DNA from: Homalodisca vitripennis
Taxonomy: Eukaryota > Arthropoda > Insecta > Hemiptera > Cicadellidae
Length of the DNA stretch: 64,000 nucleotides
Reading direction: 5' to 3'
NCBI RefSeq assembly: GCF_021130785.1
Contig: NC_060207.1
Coordinates: 197,730,001-197,794,000, forward strand
This document shows positions 24,317 to 36,340 of this stretch, piece by piece. The position numbers were made by a program, and so were the translations under genes. How positions within the stretch are numbered: the first letter of the stretch is position 1; every line of letters starts with the position of its first letter. Under the pieces are notes generated by a model. That model did not search any database. It had not been told where the DNA came from and was given only the letters and a program-made list of their open reading frames with translations.

Positions 24317-24462
24317 TCAGGATAACGTAGGGCGCTTTACTGATAAACTAGTAGTACCTAAACAAAACACATCATGGAAAATATTCCACAGGCGCTCATC
24401 ACCATAATGAGGCCATGAATCAAGCTGAGGTTTACCGTCATAGCGCTGCTGATACACCTTTT
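24317..24462 (-). pseudogene. Coding fragment H, copy 1 (unrecognised protein)
   Basis: The minus strand reads an open frame of about 48 codons containing DGKPQLDSWPHYGDE, then HDVFCLGTTSLS, ending at a stop at 24317-24319. It is immediately preceded by AAATTACAG, a plausible 3' splice site ending at 24463. The same protein words recur at 38355-38515 (DGKRQLDSRPHYGDE, HDVLCL, TTLS), with most positions conserved. Two copies of one frame argue for a real coding origin, either an exon of a duplicated gene or a piece of an unknown mobile element. I do not recognise the protein. With no flanking coding sequence visible, I call it a fragment. Confidence 0.5.
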
Positions 24463-25849
24463 CTGTAATTTCACAATTTTTCTAAATCAAACATGGTGTG
24501 TGTATTTTTTTTACTGAATCATATTTCATGTATTCAACTCATAGTTCCAATTTCTAGTAACCAGCGTTTTTTACATGTGTTTTTGTTTACACATCAATGG
24601 TGTGTAAGACTTAGGTGTTCGTGCTGTCCAACACCGTTTTAGCACCTAAAATATTATGGGAGTGCTGTAAATATATGTTTGTTTTGTTATTCATTAGAAA
24701 AACAATCTCGTTTATCTTGTATGTAAGAAGTTATACTTTGTTTAGAGTTTTCTGATGGTATATTGTAACGTAGCTTTTCCTAAAAAGGTTCCCAGAATCC
24801 AGTAAACCCTCGCTGAGAACCTGCAACACTCCAGGGACACTATTGCATTATATGGCATGCTTTATGAGAGCGGGCACAAACACTGCCGCCTTTATCCCTT
24901 GGGATAATTATATGACCCGACCTTTTTATTATCTTTTCCAGTTACACTATGTTATCATTTAGGTATTAGTCGTGGGCAATCTTTATTTAACCAATTTTAA
25001 ACTAAAACTGGTAGAACTAGTAATGTACATCCGCAGATGAGTGAATGATACAGATAGGCTAAAACATAACCAACAAAAAAAACCTTAACAGCCAGTATAA
25101 TACGTCCTCAGCGCTCATTATGGCGTATGTATCAAAAGGTGCGAAGTTTTCAATAATAATATGCAATTTTTTTGGTTGGAGTATTTTCATTTATTCCAAT
25201 GACTTTAGATAAAAAGAGAATACTTTCATAGATAAATGTTAAATTTTCAAGGAATGTTATTTTCTATATTCATTTATGACTTTCATTGCTAAGAAATTGA
25301 AATAAAAAAAGATTTAATAGTATATGTAATTGTTATAGTTTCAAGGAACGATATATTCTATATTCATTTATAAATTTCATTGCATGTTTTAAAATCATAT
25401 TTTCTTAACGAAATAAATGTTTTAAATAAAATAGTGTTTTCCCTGAAGATATAACTCTTGTTAATACAGCAACAATTTCACATGTTCATTGCATGGTTAT
25501 ATTTCTGTAATTTCAAATGCAGCGTTTAATCCAAATTTTGACTACTGCTTCTTTATTCAATAAACATATCTATAGGGAAATTAAATTAATTTAAACGATG
25601 TTTTTTAACCCAAAATCATTTACACCATCGTAAGTACGCGTCGAGGAGGAATAGTTGGCTTACAGCATAAAAGGCTAAATATAAGGGTAAGGCAACCCTT
25701 ATGTGGTATCAGCAAATTGGTAGATCGGAAACATTTTGTAGTCAATTTCTTATTCACATACTTTCCTCAATCCTTCCAAGGTTATTCCGGATCTTAACTG
25801 TAACAAATTGGCTGATTCAAAACCTTAAGTACCCTTAAAATCGGAGGCT
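24463..25849. other. Intergenic, no gene seen
   Basis: AT-rich sequence with a GC-richer patch at 24785-24900 that has no conserved frame or repeat partner that I could find in the window. Confidence 0.5.
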
Positions 25850-26040
25850 TGCATAATTAACTAAGCTCAGAATTGTCAGTATGTAGAACAAAGGGGTGTT
25901 ACAATCTAAGGTGATATAATCTACCTGTAGCTGATGGATTAATATCTGACAATCATTGTGTCAGTTACACGTGTCTTTGTTCATGTCGTCTTTGATCACA
26001 CGTTTCTTGCTTCTGCTACAACATAAGCGTTATTAGAGAG
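25850..26040 (+). repeat. Module B, copy 2 of 3
   Basis: This aligns with 33510-33680 over TTAACTAAGCT, a TTGTC.GTATGTAGAAC word, TGATATAATCTACCTGTAG and TGATGGATTA, and then with both other copies over GTCAGTTACAC and CTTTGATCA (25990-25997). A CACGTG word occurs at about 25968. Module C follows about 0.25 kb further on. Confidence 0.85.
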
Positions 26041-26274
26041 CGTACATATAACGTAGCTCCTCTTAATAGTGTATCTTGAATAACTAGTGATTTTATTAAC
26101 AGCAATGTTGAAACTAAAAAATTCATTAAATAAATCTACCATGTGGTTTGGTTCCGCCCAAACTTTTTAATTCCATTCTTTTTAATTTTATAACTTATTA
26201 ATCTCGTGCTGTAACACTTTAAATAATGTAATAACGTGGAATAAAATCATTGCAAATATGTCTACTCTTGGTTT

Positions 26275-26395
26275 CATTATGTAGTTTAACTAAAGACACC
26301 CCTGAAATTAAATCTCAGGTGACATCCGCTCTTAAATATTATCCCTCTTTATTGTATTTATGTCTCAAGTTTCCTACACAGTATTTCCCAAGATC
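26275..26395 (+). repeat. Module C, copy 2 of 3
   Basis: The most diverged and shortest C copy: TTTAACTAAAGACACC, AAATCTCAGGTGACATCCG, TTAAATATTATC and TGTCTCAAGTTTCC. It lacks about 17 bases after AAGACACC relative to copies 1 and 3. The plus-strand frame at 26250-26456 overlaps it but is not kept in the other copies. Confidence 0.75.
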
Positions 26396-26570
26396 TGATA
26401 TTTTGATGTTTAATTTGTATTTCATTAATAGTTGTGTTGTAGATAGTTACAACTAACCTATACACTAGTTTATTTTTGCAAGTTAGGTAGATTTTTTTAA
26501 GGACAAGATAATAGGAGTATCCAATCGGTTTTAATAGTTTTCTTATTAAGAAGGTTACATAAGCCCAGGG
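26396..26570. other. Intergenic, nothing recognised
   Basis: AT-rich sequence between module C and the GC island. Confidence 0.5.
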
Positions 26571-26825
26571 TGTAAGGGAGGTCGTTTTGATTTTTGACGT
26601 GACAACGTCTTAAATTAGGTTGCGGCTCGGAGTCACTCATGAAAAAGTGTAACGCCCGGTAACGTTACGATGCCCGTCCAGTGGGTCCGCCGCCGGGATC
26701 CGCACGGGATAAAGCAGATAACTGTGGGTCCGCCGCATGGGATAAAGCAGATAACTATGTTTATTCGTGAAAATGTGGAGTGCTTAGATTCGTCATTTTA
26801 CAACAACTACAACAATAAAGGTAAA
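26571..26825 (+). other. GC-rich island with internal duplication, possible exon
   Basis: This is a sharp GC-rich island in AT-rich DNA. It holds a direct duplication of a unit that starts GTGGGTCCGCCGC and ends GGGATAAAGCAGATAACT (26681-26723 and 26724-26756; the first unit has ten extra bases). It ends in CAATAAAG followed by GTAAAT at 26820, a weak splice donor. Tracts such as AGTGTAACGCCCGGTAACG look like part of a widespread insect repeat, but I cannot name it. It could be the 5' region of a retroelement or a non-coding first exon. Confidence 0.4.
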
Positions 26826-28589
26826 TAATTGTACACTGATATTTCATTATCGTAAACTATGATTGATTGATTAATTGTTAGATTGACACAAAAGTTGAGA
26901 AACTGAGTTTATAGGTTATGTCATACTATTGACAAATGTTGATAGTGTTAAGTAAATTATTAGTTTAAATCACTCTGCAATCAATCGTAATTCAGTCGAT
27001 TGAGAAGAAACAGCGCGTATTGCTAGTCAAACATTTAAAATAACAAATTATAACCTCTAACCTGTCATAACAGTGCGACCAAACAAACGAACTAAACCGA
27101 CCAATCACCACGCACGGAGTTAGAATTTAACTGTGTTTAGCAAGAATTTCAAATTACAATTTTAGTAAATGTTTTATTCAACTTTACCATTTACAATAAC
27201 AAATTTTAATTAATTTCAAATTATGTACAATGTTTTAGTAAACAAAATATATTTCTATAGTTAAAATTTGTGCAATTCTTATTTTCATTCAATTCCTTGT
27301 TCCTATTGTGCAATTTAATAATATTCATATCAATAAATATTCTACCGAGAGAAATACGTTGTGACGTAAAATCTTTCCCGTAAAACCGACTTTACAGGCA
27401 ACCATAATTTTTTTTTTGCAATTAGTACTACATTAAACCTCATGCAATTTTAAGACCTAATTTTTGTCGCAACAATGGAAAACGTCTTATTTTTGATACA
27501 GTATATTTAATTCGGGTCCCAATACTTCTAAATTTTTATATTTTTATCATTCAGAAAGAAATATTTAACTCTTCTTATTTCACAATACTGATTAAGTTTA
27601 AATGTTACTGTAAAGCGTTTGGATTCGAGATAATACGCATTTCAAAATAACACATATCCCATCACGCTAAGATTAAGGCGTAAACATGTATGAGGTTCAA
27701 CATTGTTTTAATCAAAACAAAAATTCAAAGTTGTTTCTCCACAAGCGGCTTAAGAAAGAGTAAAGAAAATATAATTTTAGTTTGTGAAATAAAAGATTAC
27801 TATCACTAAAACGGAAAATTAATTACATTACATATATTTGCGAGATATACAATTTAAAGTTATTCTTTCTTTAAACAAATATTATTTGTGATAGATGGAC
27901 AAGAAGTGAAAAAAATATCGGATGTTTCCCATCGTTATAAATAAAATTTATTTTCTTCAGTTGTAAAAATAAATTATTACATAAGGCTAAGAATTTTCCA
28001 CTTGAATTGGGTTTGGAATAAGATTTGAACTCATAGAAAGGTAAGAAAAAGTGCAATTTAAAAACAAATACAACTTTTTATCGTTTTTTTGAGCAACATT
28101 TTTAGGATGAATTCCATTCTCCAAATTTTACACTTCAAGTTTGACTGTCATTAATTTATCTTATACATAAATAAAATACGTAAAATGCAGAAAATTAAAA
28201 CTATAATTAAACATTATGTGAGCCATATAAGATTCCACACAAAATAGCATTAGGGCACATTGGCTTGTAAACTTAAAAAAAAAGACATTTGATGACGCTA
28301 CCAGAGATTTTAATTCTGTATTGTTCTTCCGATTTATAATACTGTGTTTTTAAACGTTGGTGGTAAATTTTTAACACGACTTGACAGACTGTAAATATTG
28401 TGTTAACATAACTACACACCAATATTTAGTAAAAACCAACGATTCTAAGTGAACCAGTGTTATTTAGTTTACATTAAGTCATACCATAGATGCTATAAAA
28501 TCTCACTAACAGAAGAAGTAAGAATATTGATAGCGTCTTGTAAATAATGAGATAAAAAATTATCTTAAGCTTAAGGTTTACATAGATAG
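26826..28589. other. Intergenic, no gene seen
   Basis: AT-rich sequence. The short minus-strand frames at 27871-28056 and 28474-28695 lack domains; the latter runs through module A. Confidence 0.55.
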
Positions 28590-28815
28590 CGGAGATGATT
28601 GTAGGGTAACATAACAGACAGGGTTGTGCACTTCGTGAACCTTGAGTCGGTAATCTCCATAATGATGCCATAAATAACTGCGTTTCCTTCATCACGTCAT
28701 AAGATATAGCCGACTCCAGTTAGGCAATGTAGACAGAGTAACATAGGAAAATAACCTTACATTTACTCGTATTAATTTCCTTGATATAACACTTACGACT
28801 GTTAAAACAGGAGAT
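28590..28815 (+). repeat. Module A, copy 2 of 3
   Basis: This shares with copy 3 the exact string ATAATGATGCCATAAATAAC followed by TGCGTTTCCTTCATCACGTC. Homology with unit 3 continues downstream in weaker form: GTTTGAAAGTTA, ATTATCTA, and later GATTTGTTA.CACATCG near 29319 against 37014, followed by GAAAGCC near 29364 against 37064. The units are therefore long diverged duplicates and not only isolated repeats. Confidence 0.9.
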
Positions 28816-31800
28816 TATAACAAATTCGAAGAAAAGAACTGTAATCATAAAAATGTATTTGAATTTTACCTTTGACATAAGGTTTGAAAGTTACTTTATA
28901 ACCAACTGAAAATTTATCATAATATTAATTATCTAATTTGAAAATGTCTAAAACGTGATGTACATTTATGTCAGTAAACCTCTTTTAATAAATTTTCAAT
29001 CAAACACGATTATGTAGTTTTGTTATGTAAAGATCTCCATTCAAAAATCACAAAGAATATATTGGGACCTAATATTGACTATTCAATAAGACGATATATT
29101 GAGCCGTTGGTCATATATACGTAGGCCCGTTACGATAATCTCACACCCAATATACTGAGACGACCCCAGGTGTTTGCGGTAGCTAAACTACCATTCAGAA
29201 ACGTATACTATTTTACAGTTTATCTCTTATTGTTCAATCCTACTAACAGATCTTATTTTTCTCATTGTTTGTAACCCTTTTGCAACCAATTAAATTTCAT
29301 GCCACCCACGATACACAATTGATTTGTTACACATCGCAGAAGGGAAAATACTATTTTAGAAAGAAAGCCTTCTTTCGCAAGGTAAATTAAATAATTAATT
29401 GTTTGGGACAGTATCAGACTTGAATTTAAAGAGTGGAATTCAATGTCATGTACATTTAGATTTTAAATTGTAATTATTGGTCTCGAGTACATCCGAATTT
29501 CGTGTTGAATGTTCCATTTCTCAAAACGGCTAGACCTGATTTAAAAAGGGTTGTACCGGAATATATTCTAATACGTTAATACGATCACAACTAAACACCC
29601 TAGATTTTGTACGTAAATGAGGTAAAACTGTGGTGATATCCGTTAGAATGTACCTGTCTAAGCCATAAAGCTAAATTACCGCGAGCTGTGTCTGAAGTAT
29701 TATTTTGCGTTATATAATAGGTAATAGGCCGAATGCTTCTTGTAAATACCAATCATAATTAATAGGTACAGTTAATAATAAAAGTTTTCACTTTTTTTGT
29801 TTTCGAAGGTTAAAGCCAGAAATGAAGATTAGTGTATTTTGTTAATTAATGTCTCTGTTTAAAGCTTATTAATTTGGAGATGTTTAAGGCGGCTTCGTTG
29901 TCACAAAATTCGAGGCAGCATCATTTTGTGGTCTAAATTCATTATTAATTTATCGTTCTTATTGCGCGAAGCCAATATTTGAGCCGTCAAATTAAAAAGT
30001 AAGTATGTTTACCAAGATTATTTGGGAATTTTTTGTTGTCATGATGGAGGTGTCAAGGCAAAAACTATAATTCTCTAAAGGCTATGCAAGTAATTAAAGT
30101 CGGTTAATCTTCCCAGACCAAATGCCACACATAACTGTGTGTTAAAATAAACGACTATTATCTTATCTGAAGGTTAGGATTTATTTGTTGTTATACACCT
30201 GTCTATACTTTCTTTGAAGTTTGTGTGTGGTCGATGGACGGATTGTGAAGGAAACAGGATTGTTCCGGACATTTCCCATCGATCAGTGATACAAAATATC
30301 AGTAACACTACGTTACGAAATCTGCAATCCGATATTTTCCTTAGGTGAATAACTAACCTTAAACGTATGTTTGGATTGGGATATTTTTCTTTGGGTGCTT
30401 GGATGTTTTATAATGAACCATTCAGAATCAATGGACAGATCCAAACTTGGTTGGGTATTCCTTTGGTCAGAAGAAAACGTAGACATATATTTACTACAAA
30501 ATTTAACTTACTGTAAGTACTAATTCCAGAATTTTGTATTTGCATGAACAAAACAACATATGTCGTAACGTGCTACAGTTAAGACTGAAGTATTATCTAA
30601 AATTTACTACAGATAATCGCAGTCACGAATACAAACCATTTTTGTTTTTGACCATAAACGGATTTTTAATAAAATAGTGTTATTCCCATCGTTCATAGAT
30701 ATTGACAAATCAATAAAAGTACGTTTTTAATCTAAAATCCAATCCTTAAGTAAAAACAAACCTAACAAATCTACAATATAGGTTTAAATAAACAAATCAT
30801 ACTATAACGTTGTGACACGTATAAATCAAAAATCACAACAACCATGTTGTGTGACAACTATAACATATGCCCTTAATGAAAAGTAAATAAAACATTAACT
30901 ATTAAAATTCAACTACAGAATACAGGTCACAATAGGTCTGCACTCACCGTCCAACCACATTTAACTGACCAGAGGCTAATATTAAATGTAAAACTGCAAA
31001 TCAACAAACCCACATGAAATTAATAATAATAATAACCACTGGATAAAAGATGAAGAATAAATAGATAAAAAGCAGGCAAGTTGAAACATTTGACTAGCTG
31101 ACCAAAAGTCCCTTCACTTTTCTGACGGCAATATAATAATAAGATCAATATGCAAACTTCTCGCTAACTGCTGGCGTGAATTCGCCTCAGTGCAGTACCG
31201 CTACTAGCAAGTAGTTTAGCACAAACAAGGAAATATTCCACGTTGCCGGAACACTGTATCGTGGAATACCTAACAAAACAATTTATATGTTAATTAGGAA
31301 CCATGTATTCCTCTTTTATAGCTTCAGAATATTGTGTATGTGTAAATTTATGAATGTGATTAAATTAGGAATAAGAATAAGCCAGGCTTATATTTTTAGT
31401 TTTGTGTATTAAAAGGAAGTTTGAAGATAACTACATGTTCATTTTTAAAGGTTTGTATTATTCGTTGGATTTTCATTTATAAACATGTTAGCAATATCGT
31501 AAATTACAAATAGTTTTAATTTCACGAATACCCATAAACGCTCTGAGAGAACTGACTGGAAGATTTATTTTAATTTAAGTTAGGTTTATTTAATTATTTC
31601 TGTTACACGCATAATATTTTCCTTGTCTGATAATATTATGTAATGATAATTTTAATAAAGTATGTCTAACTTGAACTTCTTGACATGAATTTTTCAAGGT
31701 AGTATACTAAGTTGTAGAAAAAACATAAATTCTACTTGCAATAACATTTGGACCTTAAATGAACTGAAAGATGAATGGTGATAACTGATCATGTACAATT

Positions 31801-33509
31801 TTCTAACATGAGTGTTATCTGATGATCTAAAACGGGTTAATTGATTTCTTAAAATACTAAGTACAAAGTAATATTTCATTAATTTCGCAATACAAAATAA
31901 TTCATTCTCAAAATATTTCCAAACATTGACACTTAGGTATATGACGTAGGATAAATCTAAGGATAAATGAATTACATGGGTATAAGCTTTCATTCTAACA
32001 AGAAATATTCACCATTAAGAAAGAAATATCTTATATAACGAATTATTACCTATTCACTACACTTGTCATATCTGAAGTTTTGTATGTTTCGCTTAACTAC
32101 CACTAAGTGTTCTAGCAAAATTCTCCATCTGTCTCACTCTCTGAATGTCAGTCTGCCTTTGTGCCTGTTTTCTGTGGATATCCCAAGCAAAAATTGACCT
32201 ATAGACGTTATTTCTAATATTCAATCTTATTTGATGAATACATGTAGAGCATTTAAATAACCAAACTATAGATGGGATATTTCAAAGAACGGTTTCATAT
32301 GTTGACTTTAAATTTGTTCAACAGTACATTTGTACATAGTCAAGAGTAAAGATGAATGAGTTCGATGGAGGTGGGATGTCCATTCATTGGATTTGACTGA
32401 GCGTCATTGATCAATCAGAGTATGTTGCTAAACACCTTTTATGTTTGCCTGGTTGCTTTATATAACTATTTTTTTCTGTATATCAAAGGTTATCTGTTTA
32501 ATGAAATTAGATGTATACTTAACCTAAACCTGTCATACTCTTAACCTAACTTGTTTATCTAAATTATGTTTTAATTTATTTCACATCATAAAGATGCGCC
32601 AGTAAATGCTGCGAATTGAAAATAGCGTGATTGAACATTATGTGATATCAGGAATAAACTGAACTTCTGTCAGGGAAGGCTACATTAAACTCCCTAGACA
32701 TTTCGTCGGCAGCTCTCATCTGGTGTTGATGGATTCTTTGCGCCATCGTATTGGATTGTTCATTGATACAATAAAATTTATTATTTTATACAAAATAAGT
32801 ACAGTTTGCAGTTTAAACTGGTAATGTAGCCCTCTAATACTATTTGAAATGATATTGCGGAGTATAATAGTGACTTATCCCGAATACTAGATGTTACCTC
32901 GCTCAATATCTGCATGAGTTTTCTAAGAAAAGCAATATTAAGGACAGACAGAGTAAAACATCACTTTAACTCGTAGGATTTAAACACAATGGAAAATCTC
33001 AGATCCTTTATTAGCATTCAGCGTTTGATCTGTGGCCTATTAAATGTAATAAATAATACTATTTGTTGAATCATGGTAAATATATTTATGGTATAGGATG
33101 CCCAAATACTAAAATTATCTCAGATATAACTAAAAAGGATGTGACAAAGCAGTGCAAAGAAAAATTACATGTTCTGTATCATCTTGAGAGGAAGTGATGG
33201 AAGAAAAACAACATCTGACCAAACTATTTCGTCTATAGTTTTCTACATAATTTTTCAAAGGATTTCTATGTAACCTGTTAAATGAAGAGAAATACTCAAA
33301 ATTAGAAAAATATCCCAAAACGTTTTTGAGATAAACTGCCTAATAATAGACAAAATAAAAGACTAGCACAATGATGGCAATAAAGTAGAAGAAGTAACTG
33401 AACAGACCGATTGATTGGAACTGCAATTATAAGGTAAAAATCATAATGAATTGAGTGTCGGTTTTTTCAAAACTTGGCATATTCTAAGACGTAAATGACA
33501 AATACCTAA
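28816..33509. other. Intergenic, no gene seen
   Basis: AT-rich sequence. The first 600 bases are the diverged flank of module A, with weak matches to 36340-37080. A minus-strand family E fragment is visible near 32330-32410 (GAGTTCGATGGAGGTGGGAT, inverse of the ATGCACCACCATCGAACTC block). A GC-richer patch lies at 31170-31265. Frames at 31694-31993 and 33130-33318 show no domains. Confidence 0.5.
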
Positions 33510-33680
33510 TTAACTAAGCTATTGTCGGTATGTAGAACCAAGCGATACTATCCAAAGTGATATAATCTACCTGTAGGTGATGGATTATCGTTGGATAATC
33601 AACGTGTCAATTACACGCGCCTTTGTATCCGGGATCTTTGATCATTCGTTTCTTAGATCTCTTAGTAATGCAGGAGTGAT
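33510..33680 (+). repeat. Module B, copy 3 of 3
   Basis: This matches copy 2 over TTAACTAAGCT, GTATGTAGAACCA, TGATATAATCTACCTGTAG, GTGATGGATTA and GTGTCAATTACACG. The CTTTGATC word is at 33636-33643. Module C follows about 0.75 kb downstream. Confidence 0.85.
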
Positions 33681-34414
33681 GAGTATATGAAATAGATCAT
33701 CTTTATATTATAATGCGAATAATTATTGATTTGGTACTCCCACGAAACAAAGACTGTAAATATGTGTATGGGTGTTTTTTTGGCTAGATTTTTAACATAT
33801 CTTCAATTATTAATAGAGTTAAATGTATGCAAGAATTCAGGTTAGCATACATAGGAAACTAAGAAAATATCCTGGCTAAGGAGTGACTCCATATGTATTG
33901 GCGTTTAGAATTTTTAATTTTGTATACAAGTCGTAGAATTGGATTTTCTAGCCCAATTTTACAGCCGAATTTTCTATCTCGATTTAGAGGAGTTCACCAA
34001 CGTATTCCTCTTTATGTCAACTCGTTCAACTTTTATCGTGCGTACAGGAATTAGATTTCACCAGCATCAACGAGAGGCTTCGTTTAACGTTCAGCTTTGT
34101 TGTTGTTTAAAGATCTATATTTGTTTGATTAAACAGTGTTTTCAACATAATAACTTTCAATGTTAAATGCATTATATTATTGAACTGGATGAGTACAGTA
34201 GCTACCGTATTTCACTAGTAATCTAATATGACATGCTTTCCTTGTTAATAGGCCTTGTATTGACAATCGTTTTTCAGTCAATTTATTTTGTATCTGTAAG
34301 AAATTATACACTTTTTTATACTAACACACTTTTCTTAAAAGACATAAAATAAGCAATTATAAAAGATAAATTAAATAATATTTTTTCAACTCAAGCATTG
34401 CTATTTTGCATTGA
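33681..34414. other. Intergenic between modules B and C of unit 3
   Basis: An open frame of 75 codons at 33939-34166 has no recognisable feature. Nothing else was seen. Confidence 0.5.
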
Positions 34415-34545
34415 ACTAAGGTTTAATTAAAGACACCAGTTTCCAAGGATAATAGAAAGTTTAAATGAAAATCTCAGGTGACATTTGCAGTTAAATATCT
34501 CCTTGATTAAATTTGTGTCTCAGGTTCTCTGTCTAAACGTCGAGT
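34415..34545 (+). repeat. Module C, copy 3 of 3
   Basis: Closest to copy 1: TTTAATTAAAGACACCAGTT, AATCTCAGGTGACATTTGCAG, CTTGATTAAA and TGTGTCTCAGGTTCTCTGTC. A CAGGTG E-box-like word is present here and in copy 2; copy 1 has CAGGCG. Confidence 0.85.
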
Positions 34546-35690
34546 CTTTACAAAGTTCTGAGATTGCGAGAGCTTATTCATTATCTCGTTATGTTGTGCG
34601 CTGTATAACTAACAAGCGACGGTTATGCTTCAATTAAGTGACCACCTGGGAGTTTAATAGGTTAGACTGCAATTTAAAAACGCTTCAAAAGTGAGGTTAC
34701 TTTTAAATTGACTATACAGGTCAAGATACGGCTGCTAGATTCATATATTGGGAATATCTGTAGATACAAAACTATTGAAATAACTATTGTTGCCAACTAA
34801 CTATAAACTTATGATTATCAATTACACAACATATTTGTAAAGAAACATCCGTAGCTCAGGCGTCTGACTATAAAAGTATGACTGATAGAGGATGTGACTT
34901 TATTACACATGAGCAATAGCCGAATCTTCTAAATTATTTTTTTAAGAGCTTGTCTAAAATGTTATGTTTCATCATTAGAACTTTTTTTATAGAGATCATG
35001 TTCCCTTTTTATTAAGAAGCATTTTTGTTATATTACATTTGTTCTATCCGTTAATATATTTCTCTGAGCTTGCTTACTCTAAAATGTTAATTTGACGAAA
35101 TAATGTATTTGTAATTTATAAACGCGTCATTTATTTCGTTAGTATCAGAATTGGGTTGTTCACAAGCCACGATAAAATATTTTAACATGAAAAAATAACA
35201 AATTTAACAAAAGTGCGTTTTTAGATTAGGTAAATTTCTACTCACAATGCGAAATGTTACTTCAATTACAATTTTTTACACACAGTCTAATAAAACTGTG
35301 GTAAAGAACGGTGCTGAGTGTGATTAAATTAGTTTAATGCTATTAAAAATTGCAAAAAAAAATTTAATTCTAAACAAAATCCAAGATTTTTACAATATGA
35401 GAAATTTAAGAACTCATAGTTTATTACTTATCAAGGTAGCTAAACAAGAGAAATAAAATAAAGCGTTTATCCAGAACGAATTTTTATAGCATACTCTAAG
35501 CAAATAATACTTATCGATATCGGTATCGTTATGAGACATGTGAATTGAATTGGTAAATTTATAAATTCCAAGAGGCCTACGTTATTATCTATAACGTGGG
35601 ACTACGCCATACCACGTGTAGCTACGTTGAAGCAACGTGCACAACACTGCATCTTTATAGCTCATTTCATTAGGCCACATGTTCAAATGT
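34546..35690. other. Intergenic, no gene seen
   Basis: AT-rich sequence. CCGTAGCTCAGGCG at about 34850 resembles a tRNA A box but no B box follows (see rejected items). TATCGATATCGGTATCG at about 35513 is a short run of repeated TATCG words. Confidence 0.5.
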
Positions 35691-35915
35691 TATATGATTG
35701 CACTCAATTTGTTTACAAATTTATTTTTCTCTAATATCTTGTTGATATCATAGTTACACCTAAGACAAATGTAAAAATATTAGCTAACGTTTAGTCAAGT
35801 CCCTTGGAGTGACATGAACCATCAATGATTTGATGTTGATATATAAATAGAGCTTCATGCAAAATTTCTAGACTACGTGTCAATCTTCTAGATATCGTGC
35901 GGACAGGCTGAGAAA
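35691..35915 (+). repeat. Dispersed repeat family E, copy
   Basis: It holds GTTTACAAATTTATTTTTC, GCTAACGTTTAGTCAAGTCC, GGAGTGACATGAACCATCA, AGCTTCATGCAAAATTTC and ATCGTGCGGACAGG in family order. The minus-strand frame 35791-36024 is a shadow of this repeat. Confidence 0.8.
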
Positions 35916-36125
35916 TGTACGGAGGGAAATTTAATGTTTCCGTCTTGTCGATAACTAACATTAAACTAATAACATGTTTGTCAAATTCAGCTAAATCTTT
36001 ACAATTGTCAAGTTTTTTTTGCATAGTTTTAAATATATTACTATGTATATATTACGTTCTGAACGAAACACTTAGAATGTACATAACTTTATATGAACAT
36101 ATGTTTATGAAATCAAGAAGACAGC

Positions 36126-36340
36126 ACAGATGTTTGCAGGTTAACACAACAGCGGGGGCTGTGCACTCCGCGATCCTGCAGTCGGTAATCTCCATAATGA
36201 TGCCATAAATAACTGCGTTTCCTTCATCACGTCATAAGTTATAGCCGACTCCAGTAAGATAATTTAGACATAGTAACAAGGGAAAATAGCCGTACACTAC
36301 TGGTATTGCTTTCCTTACTAGAACACTCAGGACAATTAAA
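36126..36340 (+). repeat. Module A, copy 3 of 3
   Basis: This is near-identical to the other two over GTCGGTAATCTCCATAATGA, CTGCGTTTCCTTCATCACGT, TATAGCCGACTCCAGTAAGA and GTAACAAGGGAAAATA. The left 50 bases are more diverged. The plus-strand frame 35915-36208 ends in it and is a shadow. Confidence 0.9.

Noticed and set aside
34846..34910. Possible tRNA gene (CCGTAGCTCAGGCG, with ACATCC/GGATGT pairing)
   Set aside because: The A-box-like word is good, but no B box follows at tRNA distance and the arms do not fold into a cloverleaf.
35791..36208. Frames on both strands near 36 kb
   Set aside because: They are made of family E repeat and module A sequence and are not conserved in the other copies.
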